DNA from: Gelidibacter sp. | Lineage (GTDB): Bacteria; Bacteroidota; Bacteroidia; Flavobacteriales; Flavobacteriaceae | Length of the DNA stretch: 33,636 nt | Direction of reading: 5' to 3' | Assembly: GCA_010906935.1 (NCBI GenBank) | Contig: JAAFHC010000012.1 | Coordinates: 1 to 33,636 of the forward strand | Shown: positions 23,118 to 29,869 of the stretch, piece by piece | Numbering within the stretch: the first letter of the stretch is position 1 | Layout: the number at the start of each line of letters is the position of its first letter | The notes under the pieces: model-generated | What the model saw: the letters and a program-made list of their open reading frames with translations, nothing else | The model's database searches: none | Told to the model about the DNA's origin: nothing | Translations under genes and position numbers: made by a program

Positions 23118-24746
23118 TTAAACCTGAATTATGCCTAAATTGAATTGTTTTTCAATGGGTGCGTGATTTGCTGCTTCAATGCCCATGCCAATCCATTTTC
23201 TGGTGTCTAACGGATTGATTACACCATCGGTCCATAAACGTGCCGCGGCATAATAGGGTGATGTTTGCGTGTCGTATTTTTGCTGAATAGATTCCAGTAT
23301 TTTTTGTTCTTTTTCTTCTGTGATTTCTTCTCCCTTATTTTTTAGCGAAGCGGTTTCTATTTGCAATAACACTTTTGAAGCCTGCTCGCCACCCATCACT
23401 GCAAGTCGGGCAGAAGGCCAAGCAACAATTAATCTTGGATCGTAAGCTTTGCCGCACATGGCGTAATTTCCCGCGCCGTATGAATTTCCTATCACCACCG
23501 TAAATTTTGGAACTACAGAATTGCTAACTGCATTTACCATTTTGGCGCCGTCTTTTATAATGCCGCCGTGCTCGCTTTTGCTGCCAACCATAAATCCGGT
23601 AACGTCTTGTAAAAACACCAAAGGAATTTTTTTCTGGTTGCAGTTTGCTATAAATCTTGTTGCTTTATCTGCGGAATCGGAATAGATGACGCCGCCAAAT
23701 TGCATTTCTTTATTGGCGTTTTTAACTACTTTTCGTTGGTTGGCGACAATGCCAACGGCCCAACCTTCAATTCTTGCGTAGCCGCAGATAATGGTTTTTC
23801 CGTAGTCTTTTTTATATTCTTCAATTTCTGAATTGTCAACCAAACGTTTGATGATTTCCAACATATCGTATTGGTCGGTTCTTGTGGCGGGTAAAATGCC
23901 GAAGATTTCTTCCGGATTTTCAACCGGATTTACAGTTTCTATTCTGTTAAAACCAGCTTTGTTGTAATCCCCAATTTTATCAATGATATTTTTTATTTTA
24001 TTCAAGGCGTCATAGTCATCAGTGGCTTTATAATCTGTTACGCCACTTATTTCGCTGTGAGCCGTTGCACCACCCAACGTTTCATTGTCCACATTTTCTC
24101 CTATAGCAGCTTTCACCAAATAACTTCCGGCTAAAAAAATACTTCCGGTTTTATCAACAATAATAGTTTCGTCGCTCATAATGGGTAAATAAGCGCCTCC
24201 AGCAACACAACTTCCCATAACCGCGGCAATTTGTGTAATTCCCATGCTACTCATTACGGCATTGTTCCTGAAGATTCTTCCAAAGTGTTCTTTATCGGGA
24301 AAAATTTCATCTTGCATAGGCAAATAAACCCCTGCGCTGTCAACCAAATAAATGATAGGCAATTTATTTTCCATGGAAATTTCCTGAGCACGCAAATTCT
24401 TTTTTCCTGTAATGGGAAACCATGCGCCGGCTTTTACGGTTGCGTCATTGGCAACAACAATGCATTGTTTTTTTTTGATGTAGCCAATTTTGACGATGAC
24501 GCCGCCCGACGGACATCCACCGTGTTCTTCATACATTTTTTCGCCAGCCAAGGCGCCAATTTCAATGGAATCACTCTTGGCGTCAAAAAGATACTCAATG
24601 CGTTCTCTTGCTGTTAACTTTCCTTTGTCTTTGTGTTTTTCAGTTCTTTTTTCACCGCCACCTTTATAAACTTTCACAAGTTTTCTTTTTAGTGCCGATA
24701 ATTGTAGTTTATTGAAATCTTCGTTTTTATTGAAGTTAATGTCCAT
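23118..24746 (-). CDS. Acyl-CoA carboxylase beta (carboxyltransferase) subunit, methylcrotonyl-CoA type
   Basis: This 542-aa protein carries both crotonase-like halves of the biotin-dependent carboxyltransferase. The N-terminal half has KGKLTARERIEYL (~43-55), an acyl-CoA binding GGVIVKIG region and PIIYLVDSAGVYLPMQ. The C-terminal half has IPLVFLQDVTGFMVGS, GAKMVNAVSNS, GNSYGAGNYAMCGKAYDPR and AVMGGEQASKVL. The spacing and the YLPMQDEIFPDKEHFGRIF segment point to 3-methylcrotonyl-CoA carboxylase (leucine degradation), but propionyl or geranyl types cannot be excluded. No biotin-carboxylase subunit gene is adjacent, so the partner must be elsewhere. Transcribed leftward, divergent from the FMN reductase operon across 140 bp. 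Confidence 0.9.
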   Translation of the reverse strand: MDINFNKNEDFNKLQLSALKRKLVKVYKGGGEKRTEKHKDKGKLTARERIEYLFDAKSDSIEIGALAGEKMYEEHGGCPSGGVIVKIGYIKKKQCIVVANDATVKAGAWFPITGKKNLRAQEISMENKLPIIYLVDSAGVYLPMQDEIFPDKEHFGRIFRNNAVMSSMGITQIAAVMGSCVAGGAYLPIMSDETIIVDKTGSIFLAGSYLVKAAIGENVDNETLGGATAHSEISGVTDYKATDDYDALNKIKNIIDKIGDYNKAGFNRIETVNPVENPEEIFGILPATRTDQYDMLEIIKRLVDNSEIEEYKKDYGKTIICGYARIEGWAVGIVANQRKVVKNANKEMQFGGVIYSDSADKATRFIANCNQKKIPLVFLQDVTGFMVGSKSEHGGIIKDGAKMVNAVSNSVVPKFTVVIGNSYGAGNYAMCGKAYDPRLIVAWPSARLAVMGGEQASKVLLQIETASLKNKGEEITEEKEQKILESIQQKYDTQTSPYYAAARLWTDGVINPLDTRKWIGMGIEAANHAPIEKQFNLGIIQV

Positions 24747-24808
24747 TTTAGTTGTGCTTTTCAGGAAATGCTAAAGTACAAAATGAATGTGAATCAGCAT
24801 CAAATAAT

Positions 24809-24839
24809 TACCTTGTAAATAAATACCTAGGTAAATAAA
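24809..24839 (+). promoter_or_regulatory. Tandem candidate operator (MarR-type) before the FMN reductase operon
   Basis: Two adjoining copies of one unit occur: TACCTTGTAAATAAA (24809-24823) and TACCTAGGTAAATAAA (24824-24839). The second holds the perfect 10-bp palindrome TACCTAGGTA (24824-24833). It sits where the -33 element of the downstream promoter would lie, so a bound repressor would block initiation. The MarR protein encoded in the operon is the natural candidate. Confidence 0.55.
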
Positions 24840-24850
24840 AATAATTCATG

Positions 24851-24858
24851 TATATTTG
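24851..24858 (+). promoter_or_regulatory. -7 box of the FMN reductase-marR-pirin operon
   Basis: TATATTTG matches TAnnTTTG exactly and ends 28 nt before the ATG. The usual -33 position is occupied by the palindrome TACCTAGGTA and shows no TTG, which suits a regulated promoter. Confidence 0.6.
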
Positions 24859-24886
24859 CATCAGAAATTAATTTTAAGACAAAAAT

Positions 24887-25420
24887 ATGACAAAAAATAT
24901 TGTTACAATAGGTGGAAGTTCAAGCAAAAATTCAATCAATAAAATATTGGCTGAATATGCAGGTGAATTGTTAAAAAATGCAAAATTGACAAAATTAGAT
25001 TTAAATGATTTTGAAATGCCTTTATTTTCGGTTGATGTTGAAGATGAAAAAGGATATTCAAAAGGGGTGCTAAGTTTAAATGAAATTTTCGAAAATACTG
25101 ATGGATTTATAATCTCGTTAGCTGAGCACAATGGTGCATATTCAACCGCTTTTAAAAATGCTTTTGACTGGCTTTCAAGAATTGAGGGTAAGGTTTGGAG
25201 AAATAAGCCTATGTTGTTATTGAGTACTTCACCAGGAATTAGAGGAGGAAAATCTGTTTTAGAAATTGCTTTAGGTAAATTTCCATATATGGGTGCAAAT
25301 ATTGTTGGCAGTATGTCATTTCCCTTATTTAATGAAAATTTTAAAGAAGGTGAAATAGTGAACATTGAATTGAAGGAAAAACTTGATGTCTTGGTTGATA
25401 AATTTGAAAAAGCCTTGTAG
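24887..25420 (+). CDS. NAD(P)H-dependent FMN reductase / quinone reductase family protein
   Basis: This 177-aa flavodoxin-fold protein reduces FMN or quinone-like electrophiles with NAD(P)H. The FMN phosphate loop is GGSSSKNSINK (~9-19). The LAEHNGAYSTAFKNAFDWL segment (~79-97) corresponds to the PEYNxSxPxxLKNAxDW motif of the family (ArsH/AzoB/YieF group), and LLLSTSPGIRGGKSVL follows. It is the first gene of an operon with marR (2 bp to its ATG) and pirin. Such pairs usually respond to quinones or other electrophiles. The ATG at 24887 is well placed after the -7 box. Confidence 0.88.
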   Translation: MTKNIVTIGGSSSKNSINKILAEYAGELLKNAKLTKLDLNDFEMPLFSVDVEDEKGYSKGVLSLNEIFENTDGFIISLAEHNGAYSTAFKNAFDWLSRIEGKVWRNKPMLLLSTSPGIRGGKSVLEIALGKFPYMGANIVGSMSFPLFNENFKEGEIVNIELKEKLDVLVDKFEKAL

Positions 25421-25422
25421 TG

Positions 25423-25860
25423 ATGGGAGATATTTCAAAAGACATCAATTCAAAGTTTCCAAATGAGCATGTAAAAGCGCTGATAAATATTAAATATACA
25501 GCGAATTGGCTGAATACTGTTGGTAATGAATTTTTAAATCCTTTTAAAATTTCCAATCAGCAATACAATATTTTAAGAATATTAAAAGGAGCCAATGAAG
25601 CAGTAACAGTGAATATGGTAAAAGAAAGGATGATTGAAAAATCCCCAAATGCAACTAGACTCATGGATAAATTGTGCGATAAAGGTTTAATGGAAAGAAC
25701 TCGTTGTGAGAACGATAGAAGGGTAGTGTTTGTGAAAATTTCGGAAAAAGGGTTAAAATTACTGGATAAAATTAATATGGAGGAGCTTGGTAATCCTATG
25801 AATGCAATCACAGAAGAAGAAGCAAAAATATTGAATGAAATACTTGATAAAATTCGATAA
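25423..25860 (+). CDS. MarR family transcriptional regulator
   Basis: This 145-aa winged-helix regulator shows the MarR core. It has a helix-turn-helix near QQYNILRILKGANEAVTVNMV (~46-66), the recognition helix with SPNATRLMDKLCDKGLMER (~75-93), and the wing with DRRVVFVKISEKGLKLL (~98-114). MarR proteins bind palindromic operators as dimers and are released by ligands or oxidation; there are two cysteines (in KLCDK and TRCEN) that could be redox switches. It lies between the FMN reductase and pirin genes. I take ATG 25423; a GTG at 25420 overlaps the previous stop. It probably autoregulates via the tandem site at 24809-24839. Confidence 0.92.
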   Translation: MGDISKDINSKFPNEHVKALINIKYTANWLNTVGNEFLNPFKISNQQYNILRILKGANEAVTVNMVKERMIEKSPNATRLMDKLCDKGLMERTRCENDRRVVFVKISEKGLKLLDKINMEELGNPMNAITEEEAKILNEILDKIR

Positions 25861-25879
25861 CCAAGTAAAAATCACAAAA

Positions 25880-26602
25880 ATGGAAAAAATAATTTATAAA
25901 TCAATTGATAGAGGTCAAGCTAATTATGGATGGCTAAATGCAAATTATTCCTTTAGTTTTGCAAGTTATAAAAATCCTGAAAAAGTGAATTTTGGCGCAT
26001 TAAGAGTGTTAAACGATGATGTAATTCAAGGCGGAATGGGTTTTGGAACGCATACTCATGACAATATGGAAATCATTACAATTCCATTAAAAGGATCGTT
26101 AAAACATAAAGATTCAATGGGCAATAAATGGATTGCCATTGAAACAGGAGAAGTTCAGGTGATGTCTGCCGGAAGCGGTTTGCAGCATTCTGAAATGAAC
26201 AATTCGCAAAGCGAAGAAATAAATTTATTTCAAATTTGGATTTTTCCAAACAAAACGGATGTGAAACCAAGATATGATCAAAAGAAATTTAATCCTTCAG
26301 AAAGAAAAAATAAGCTTCAAATTTTGGTTTCTTCTATTGATGGCGATATAAAAGACACTTTGAAGATTCATCAGGATGCGCTGATTTCAAAAATCGATTT
26401 GGATGCAAATTCAGCATTTAGCTACACCATAAAATCTAAAAATCACGGATTGTATGCGATGGTTATTGAAGGTGAAATCAATATCGAAAATGAAATTTTA
26501 GGAAAAAGAGATGCCATCGGAATTTCTGATGCTAAAAATGTTGATATAAAAGCCAAGAGCGCTTCTGAATTAATTTTTATTGAAGTGCCCATGCAGTTTT
26601 AA
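25880..26602 (+). CDS. Pirin family protein (YhhW-like, quercetinase-type bicupin)
   Basis: This 240-aa bicupin has the metal site in its N-terminal cupin: GFGTHTHDNMEII with H58 and H60, and SGLQHSEMN with H103 and E105, matching the His/His/His/Glu set of E. coli YhhW and human pirin. Some family members oxidise quercetin in vitro; the natural role is often redox or stress related. An in-frame ATG at 25835 lies inside the marR gene; ATG 25880 gives the normal MEKIIYKSIDRGQANYGW N-terminus. It lies 19 bp after marR. Its stop codon overlaps the convergent regulator's stop (TTAA), leaving no intergenic space. Confidence 0.9.
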   Translation: MEKIIYKSIDRGQANYGWLNANYSFSFASYKNPEKVNFGALRVLNDDVIQGGMGFGTHTHDNMEIITIPLKGSLKHKDSMGNKWIAIETGEVQVMSAGSGLQHSEMNNSQSEEINLFQIWIFPNKTDVKPRYDQKKFNPSERKNKLQILVSSIDGDIKDTLKIHQDALISKIDLDANSAFSYTIKSKNHGLYAMVIEGEINIENEILGKRDAIGISDAKNVDIKAKSASELIFIEVPMQF

Positions 26603-28074
26603 GAAAAATCATTTAAAATTTGTTGGACCGTTTTGGCAATTTCTTCATTTTTGGCTATTTTTTGCAGTTCAGTTGGTTCACAAACCCTTACATCACAATC
26701 GGTTATAGGGCAACGTTCACAAGTAACGCCAACATTTTTTGATTTAATATTAGAATCGTTTATAAAGTTAATTTTACTTGTTAATAATGGCGAAATCAGC
26801 AAACCGATGCTGATACTTCGATTGTGATTTTCTTTAAATGGATCTTTGGTGGCACTTGAAATAAGCAAATAACTTAATTCATTTCCCGGATAATTAGAAA
26901 TTTGAATGTCGGAAATGATATCATTTTCAGCAACCCTATTTAAAATATCAATGGAAATCCACCTTCTGCAATAACGTTCATGCGTTTCGTTGGCGGTTGG
27001 TGGTTGCTGTTGGGTAATATGAAGTTCTTTTGAAAGTTTGTACTTGTTTTCGCCATTTTTATTGGTGAAACGCAAAAAAAATAAATTTTTGAAATGAAAT
27101 ATTTTAGGCAATATGTTTGTTAAGCGCTGGTAATAGGTTTCGGGAGAATCTGTGAAATGGGTAATCATTTTATTAAAATGATCAGCATCCCATTTTTCTT
27201 GCTCAAAAAATGTTTTCAACTGATTTTCAATCGCCTTTTTTGGAATAATGAGTGCGCCGGCAAAATACGATGCCATAAAATTATTTAAAACCTGGTCGAA
27301 AGTTTCAAATTTTATCCAGGAAAAGGTATAGAGTCTTTCTTTTAAATTAAGGAAATTATAGGCAAGTTCTTTAGCGAAAATAAATGTTTTTTGAGATTCA
27401 TCTATGGTGTCGCTTAACAGTAAAGTGTTTGTTTTTGGAATGAATACGCATCTTAATTCCGTTAGATTTGTGTAAGAAGAAAGTCCGTTATTGATTATTT
27501 TATAATTAAATTCTTCCACTAAAATTTCTTCCAGATCGCTCGATTTTATTTTTTTTTCTAAATTTATTTGATAGGCTTTGGCAAATTTTTCGACACTGAG
27601 TTCAATGTCTTCAAAATAATTGTTATGCGCTTCCTGATAAGAACGCAAAGCCGCCAAAAAGAAACTTTCACGCGACATATTATAGTTTTGGGCAATCTTA
27701 ATTAAGGTACTTATAAATGCATTTACCTTCGCTGGCGCATTTGAAATAATGTCAATCAAGTCGGCTTCTTGGATGCCAAATAAATCCAAAGGAATTTCTT
27801 TTAATATTTTGGATTTCAATATTTCCCCCAGGGGCGCCAGGTTTTTATCAAGTTTTAAAGAAACCATATTGTCATACGGCACATCCAACACTTGTGACAA
27901 TAGCGCAATTTTATCCGTTTTGGGATATTTTTTTCCTTTTTCAATTTCGTTTAAGTACGATTTTGAAATGTTTGTCAATTTAGAAAGTCCAAATAAAGAC
28001 AGATTTTTCTCTGTTCTGATTTGCTTCAATTTCAATCCAAAGATTAAACGGATGTATTCTTCTTCGATATTCAT
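26599..28074 (-). CDS. RamB/ScfR-type XRE regulator of the glyoxylate shunt
   Basis: This 491-aa protein has an N-terminal XRE helix-turn-helix (13-70: LKQIRTEKNLSLFGLSKLT, ISKSYLNEIEKGKKYP), a middle M78/IrrE-like domain (~160-290) and a C-terminal domain with ERYCRRW (367-372) and a Cys cluster C452, C455, C460, C465 in GVTCERCPITDCDVRVCEP. This layout defines the short-chain-fatty-acyl regulators (RamB of Corynebacterium, PccR of Rhodobacter), which sense acyl-CoA and control aceA/aceB or propionyl-CoA genes. The peptidase motif HExxH is replaced by KELAY (235-239), so the domain should bind a ligand rather than cut. It is divergent from aceB with a shared 121-bp region holding a palindromic site. 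Confidence 0.88.
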   Translation of the reverse strand: MNIEEEYIRLIFGLKLKQIRTEKNLSLFGLSKLTNISKSYLNEIEKGKKYPKTDKIALLSQVLDVPYDNMVSLKLDKNLAPLGEILKSKILKEIPLDLFGIQEADLIDIISNAPAKVNAFISTLIKIAQNYNMSRESFFLAALRSYQEAHNNYFEDIELSVEKFAKAYQINLEKKIKSSDLEEILVEEFNYKIINNGLSSYTNLTELRCVFIPKTNTLLLSDTIDESQKTFIFAKELAYNFLNLKERLYTFSWIKFETFDQVLNNFMASYFAGALIIPKKAIENQLKTFFEQEKWDADHFNKMITHFTDSPETYYQRLTNILPKIFHFKNLFFLRFTNKNGENKYKLSKELHITQQQPPTANETHERYCRRWISIDILNRVAENDIISDIQISNYPGNELSYLLISSATKDPFKENHNRSISIGLLISPLLTSKINFINDSNIKSKNVGVTCERCPITDCDVRVCEPTELQKIAKNEEIAKTVQQILNDFS

Positions 28075-28078
28075 AAAA

Positions 28079-28086
28079 CAAAGGTA
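28079..28086 (-). promoter_or_regulatory. -7 box of the RamB-like regulator gene
   Basis: On the minus strand TACCTTTG fits TAnnTTTG exactly and ends 4 nt before the ATG, so the transcript would be nearly leaderless. The half-site at 28092-28100 lies between this box and the -33 region. Confidence 0.5.
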
Positions 28087-28091
28087 TGTTT

Positions 28092-28100
28092 TTTAGCGAA
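28092..28100 (+). promoter_or_regulatory. Operator half-site in the regulator promoter
   Basis: TTTAGCGAA repeats the left arm of the main palindrome (28128-28136) exactly, 36 bp apart. Its position in the spacer of the regulator's own promoter suggests weak autoregulation. Confidence 0.4.
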
Positions 28101-28130
28101 ATAATAAAAATTAGTTCATTATTTAAATTT

Positions 28131-28144
28131 AGCGAACGTTCGCT
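28131..28144 (+). promoter_or_regulatory. Candidate operator: perfect 14-bp palindrome before aceB
   Basis: AGCGAACGTTCGCT is a perfect inverted repeat with no spacer, in an AT-rich region. It ends on the first base of the aceB -33 TTG. From the literature, PccR of this regulator family binds repeated TTTGCAAA sites; the arm here (TTTAGCGAA) is different but of similar size. Confidence 0.65.
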
Positions 28145-28174
28145 TGTTTTATAAAAAACTTTTTTTTATGTTTG
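28144..28174 (+). promoter_or_regulatory. aceB promoter (-33 TTG / -7 TATGTTTG)
   Basis: TTG at 28144-28146 and TATGTTTG at 28167-28174 are 20 nt apart and fit the phylum consensus. The -7 box ends 21 nt before the aceB ATG. The -33 box abuts the palindrome, as expected for repression. Confidence 0.65.
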
Positions 28175-28195
28175 TCGTCATAAAAATAAACCAAC

Positions 28196-29794
28196 ATGGA
28201 AAAATTTAATGAATCAACAGTTCACCCGGTATCTTTTTCTGCGGATGTAAAAAATGCTTACCCTTCTATTTTAACCAATGAAGCGATGGATTTTTTAGTG
28301 CAACTGCATGAAAAATTTAACAGCGAGCGATTGGAGTTGTTGGAGAGCAGGGTTGCGCAGCAAAATTATTTTGACAAAGGAAATTTTCCGGAATTTCCAA
28401 AGGAAACAAAGGCTATAAGAGAAGGTGACTGGACTGCAGCGCCATTGCCGAAAGATTTGCTGGACAGAAGGGTTGAAATTACGGGACCTGTTGACAGGAA
28501 AATGATTATCAACGCACTAAATTCTGGTGCAAAAGTTTTTATGGCAGATTTGGAGGATAGCAATTCCCCAACCTGGAGCAATATCATGGAAGGGCAGCAA
28601 AACTTAAGGGATGCGGTGAATAAAACCATTTCATTTTCTAACGAAAACGGGAAGGAATATAAATTAAATGAAATGATTGCCAGAATGATGGTTAGGCCAA
28701 GAGGCTTGCATTTAAATGAAAAGCATTTGCTAATTAATGAGGAACCAATGTCGGGTTCATTGGTCGATTTCGGTTTGTACTTTTTTCACAATGTGAAACA
28801 ATTGTTATTAAATGAATCCGGTCCTTATTTCTATTTACCAAAATTGGAACATTATTTAGAAGCACGTTGGTGGAATGAAGTTTTCATATTTTCACAGGAA
28901 TACTTCGGAATAAAACAAGGAACCATTAAAGCCACAGTTTTAATTGAAACAATTACTGCAAGTTTTCAAATTGATGAAATTATATATGAATTAAAAGACC
29001 ATATGGCGGGATTGAATTGTGGTCGTTGGGATTATATTTTTTCTTATATCAAAAAATTCAGGAATCACCAAAATTTTACGGTGCCAGATAGAGGTCAGGT
29101 AACAATGGCAACACCTTTTATGGAAGCATATTCATTGTTGGTTATTCAACGCTGCCACAAGCGAAACGTCCATGCAATGGGAGGAATGGCGGCTCAAATT
29201 CCTGTAAAAAATAATGAAGAGGCAAACAGAATTGCTTATGAGAAAGTGAGAACAGACAAAGAGCGCGAGGCAAAAAACGGACACGACGGAACTTGGGTAG
29301 CACATCCGGGATTGGTGCCTATTGCTTTGGAAGTTTTTAATAAATATATGCCCGAAAGCAATCAGATTCAGAATAAACGAGAGGATTTAAAAATTTTAGA
29401 GTCCCAGTTGCTTGAACAGCCAAAAGGAACAATTACAGAAGATGGAATTCGTAAAAACATCAATGTCGGAATTTTATATCTGGAATCCTGGTTGTCGGGA
29501 AATGGCGCCGCAGCGTTGTACAATTTAATGGAAGATGCTGCAACAGCTGAAATTTCAAGAACACAATTGTGGCAATGGCTTCATAACATGTCGACACTTG
29601 AAGATGGAAGAAAATTTACTGTTGAATTGTATATTGAATTATTGGAATCTGAAATTCATCAAATAAAAAATATGGTAGGGGAAGATGCATTTAAAAACGG
29701 AAAATTTATACTGGCAATAGAACTCTTTGATTCACTGGTCATTTCAGAAAAATTTGAAGAATTTTTAACTTTAAAAGCGTATAAATACCTATAA
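28196..29794 (+). CDS. aceB: Malate synthase A
   Basis: The enzyme condenses glyoxylate with acetyl-CoA to malate, the second step of the glyoxylate shunt. The 532-aa length is that of the malate synthase A type. The acidic strand VFMADLEDSNSPTWSN is near 116-131, followed by MVRPRGLHLNEKH. The family signature GHDGTWVAHPGL (362-373) is intact. The C-terminal plug domain includes LESWLSGNGAAALYNLMEDAA, which carries the catalytic Asp region, then WQWLHN. It is the first gene after the regulator and precedes aceA by 75 bp on the same strand; this gap has no clear promoter or terminator, so an aceBA operon is likely. Confidence 0.97.
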   Translation: MEKFNESTVHPVSFSADVKNAYPSILTNEAMDFLVQLHEKFNSERLELLESRVAQQNYFDKGNFPEFPKETKAIREGDWTAAPLPKDLLDRRVEITGPVDRKMIINALNSGAKVFMADLEDSNSPTWSNIMEGQQNLRDAVNKTISFSNENGKEYKLNEMIARMMVRPRGLHLNEKHLLINEEPMSGSLVDFGLYFFHNVKQLLLNESGPYFYLPKLEHYLEARWWNEVFIFSQEYFGIKQGTIKATVLIETITASFQIDEIIYELKDHMAGLNCGRWDYIFSYIKKFRNHQNFTVPDRGQVTMATPFMEAYSLLVIQRCHKRNVHAMGGMAAQIPVKNNEEANRIAYEKVRTDKEREAKNGHDGTWVAHPGLVPIALEVFNKYMPESNQIQNKREDLKILESQLLEQPKGTITEDGIRKNINVGILYLESWLSGNGAAALYNLMEDAATAEISRTQLWQWLHNMSTLEDGRKFTVELYIELLESEIHQIKNMVGEDAFKNGKFILAIELFDSLVISEKFEEFLTLKAYKYL

Positions 29795-29869
29795 AAAAAC
29801 CACCCAAAAACCGCGAAATTAAAGGGTGATTCATATAAATAACTATAAAAATTAAATACAACCAAAATT

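Noticed and set aside
24231-24617. 128-codon forward ORF antisense to the acyl-CoA carboxylase gene
   Set aside because: It lies wholly within a well-conserved gene on the other strand and encodes no recognisable domain; treated as a shadow frame.
25835-25879. Upstream ATG for pirin inside the marR gene
   Set aside because: It would add 15 residues not expected in pirin; ATG 25880 after the marR stop fits the family.
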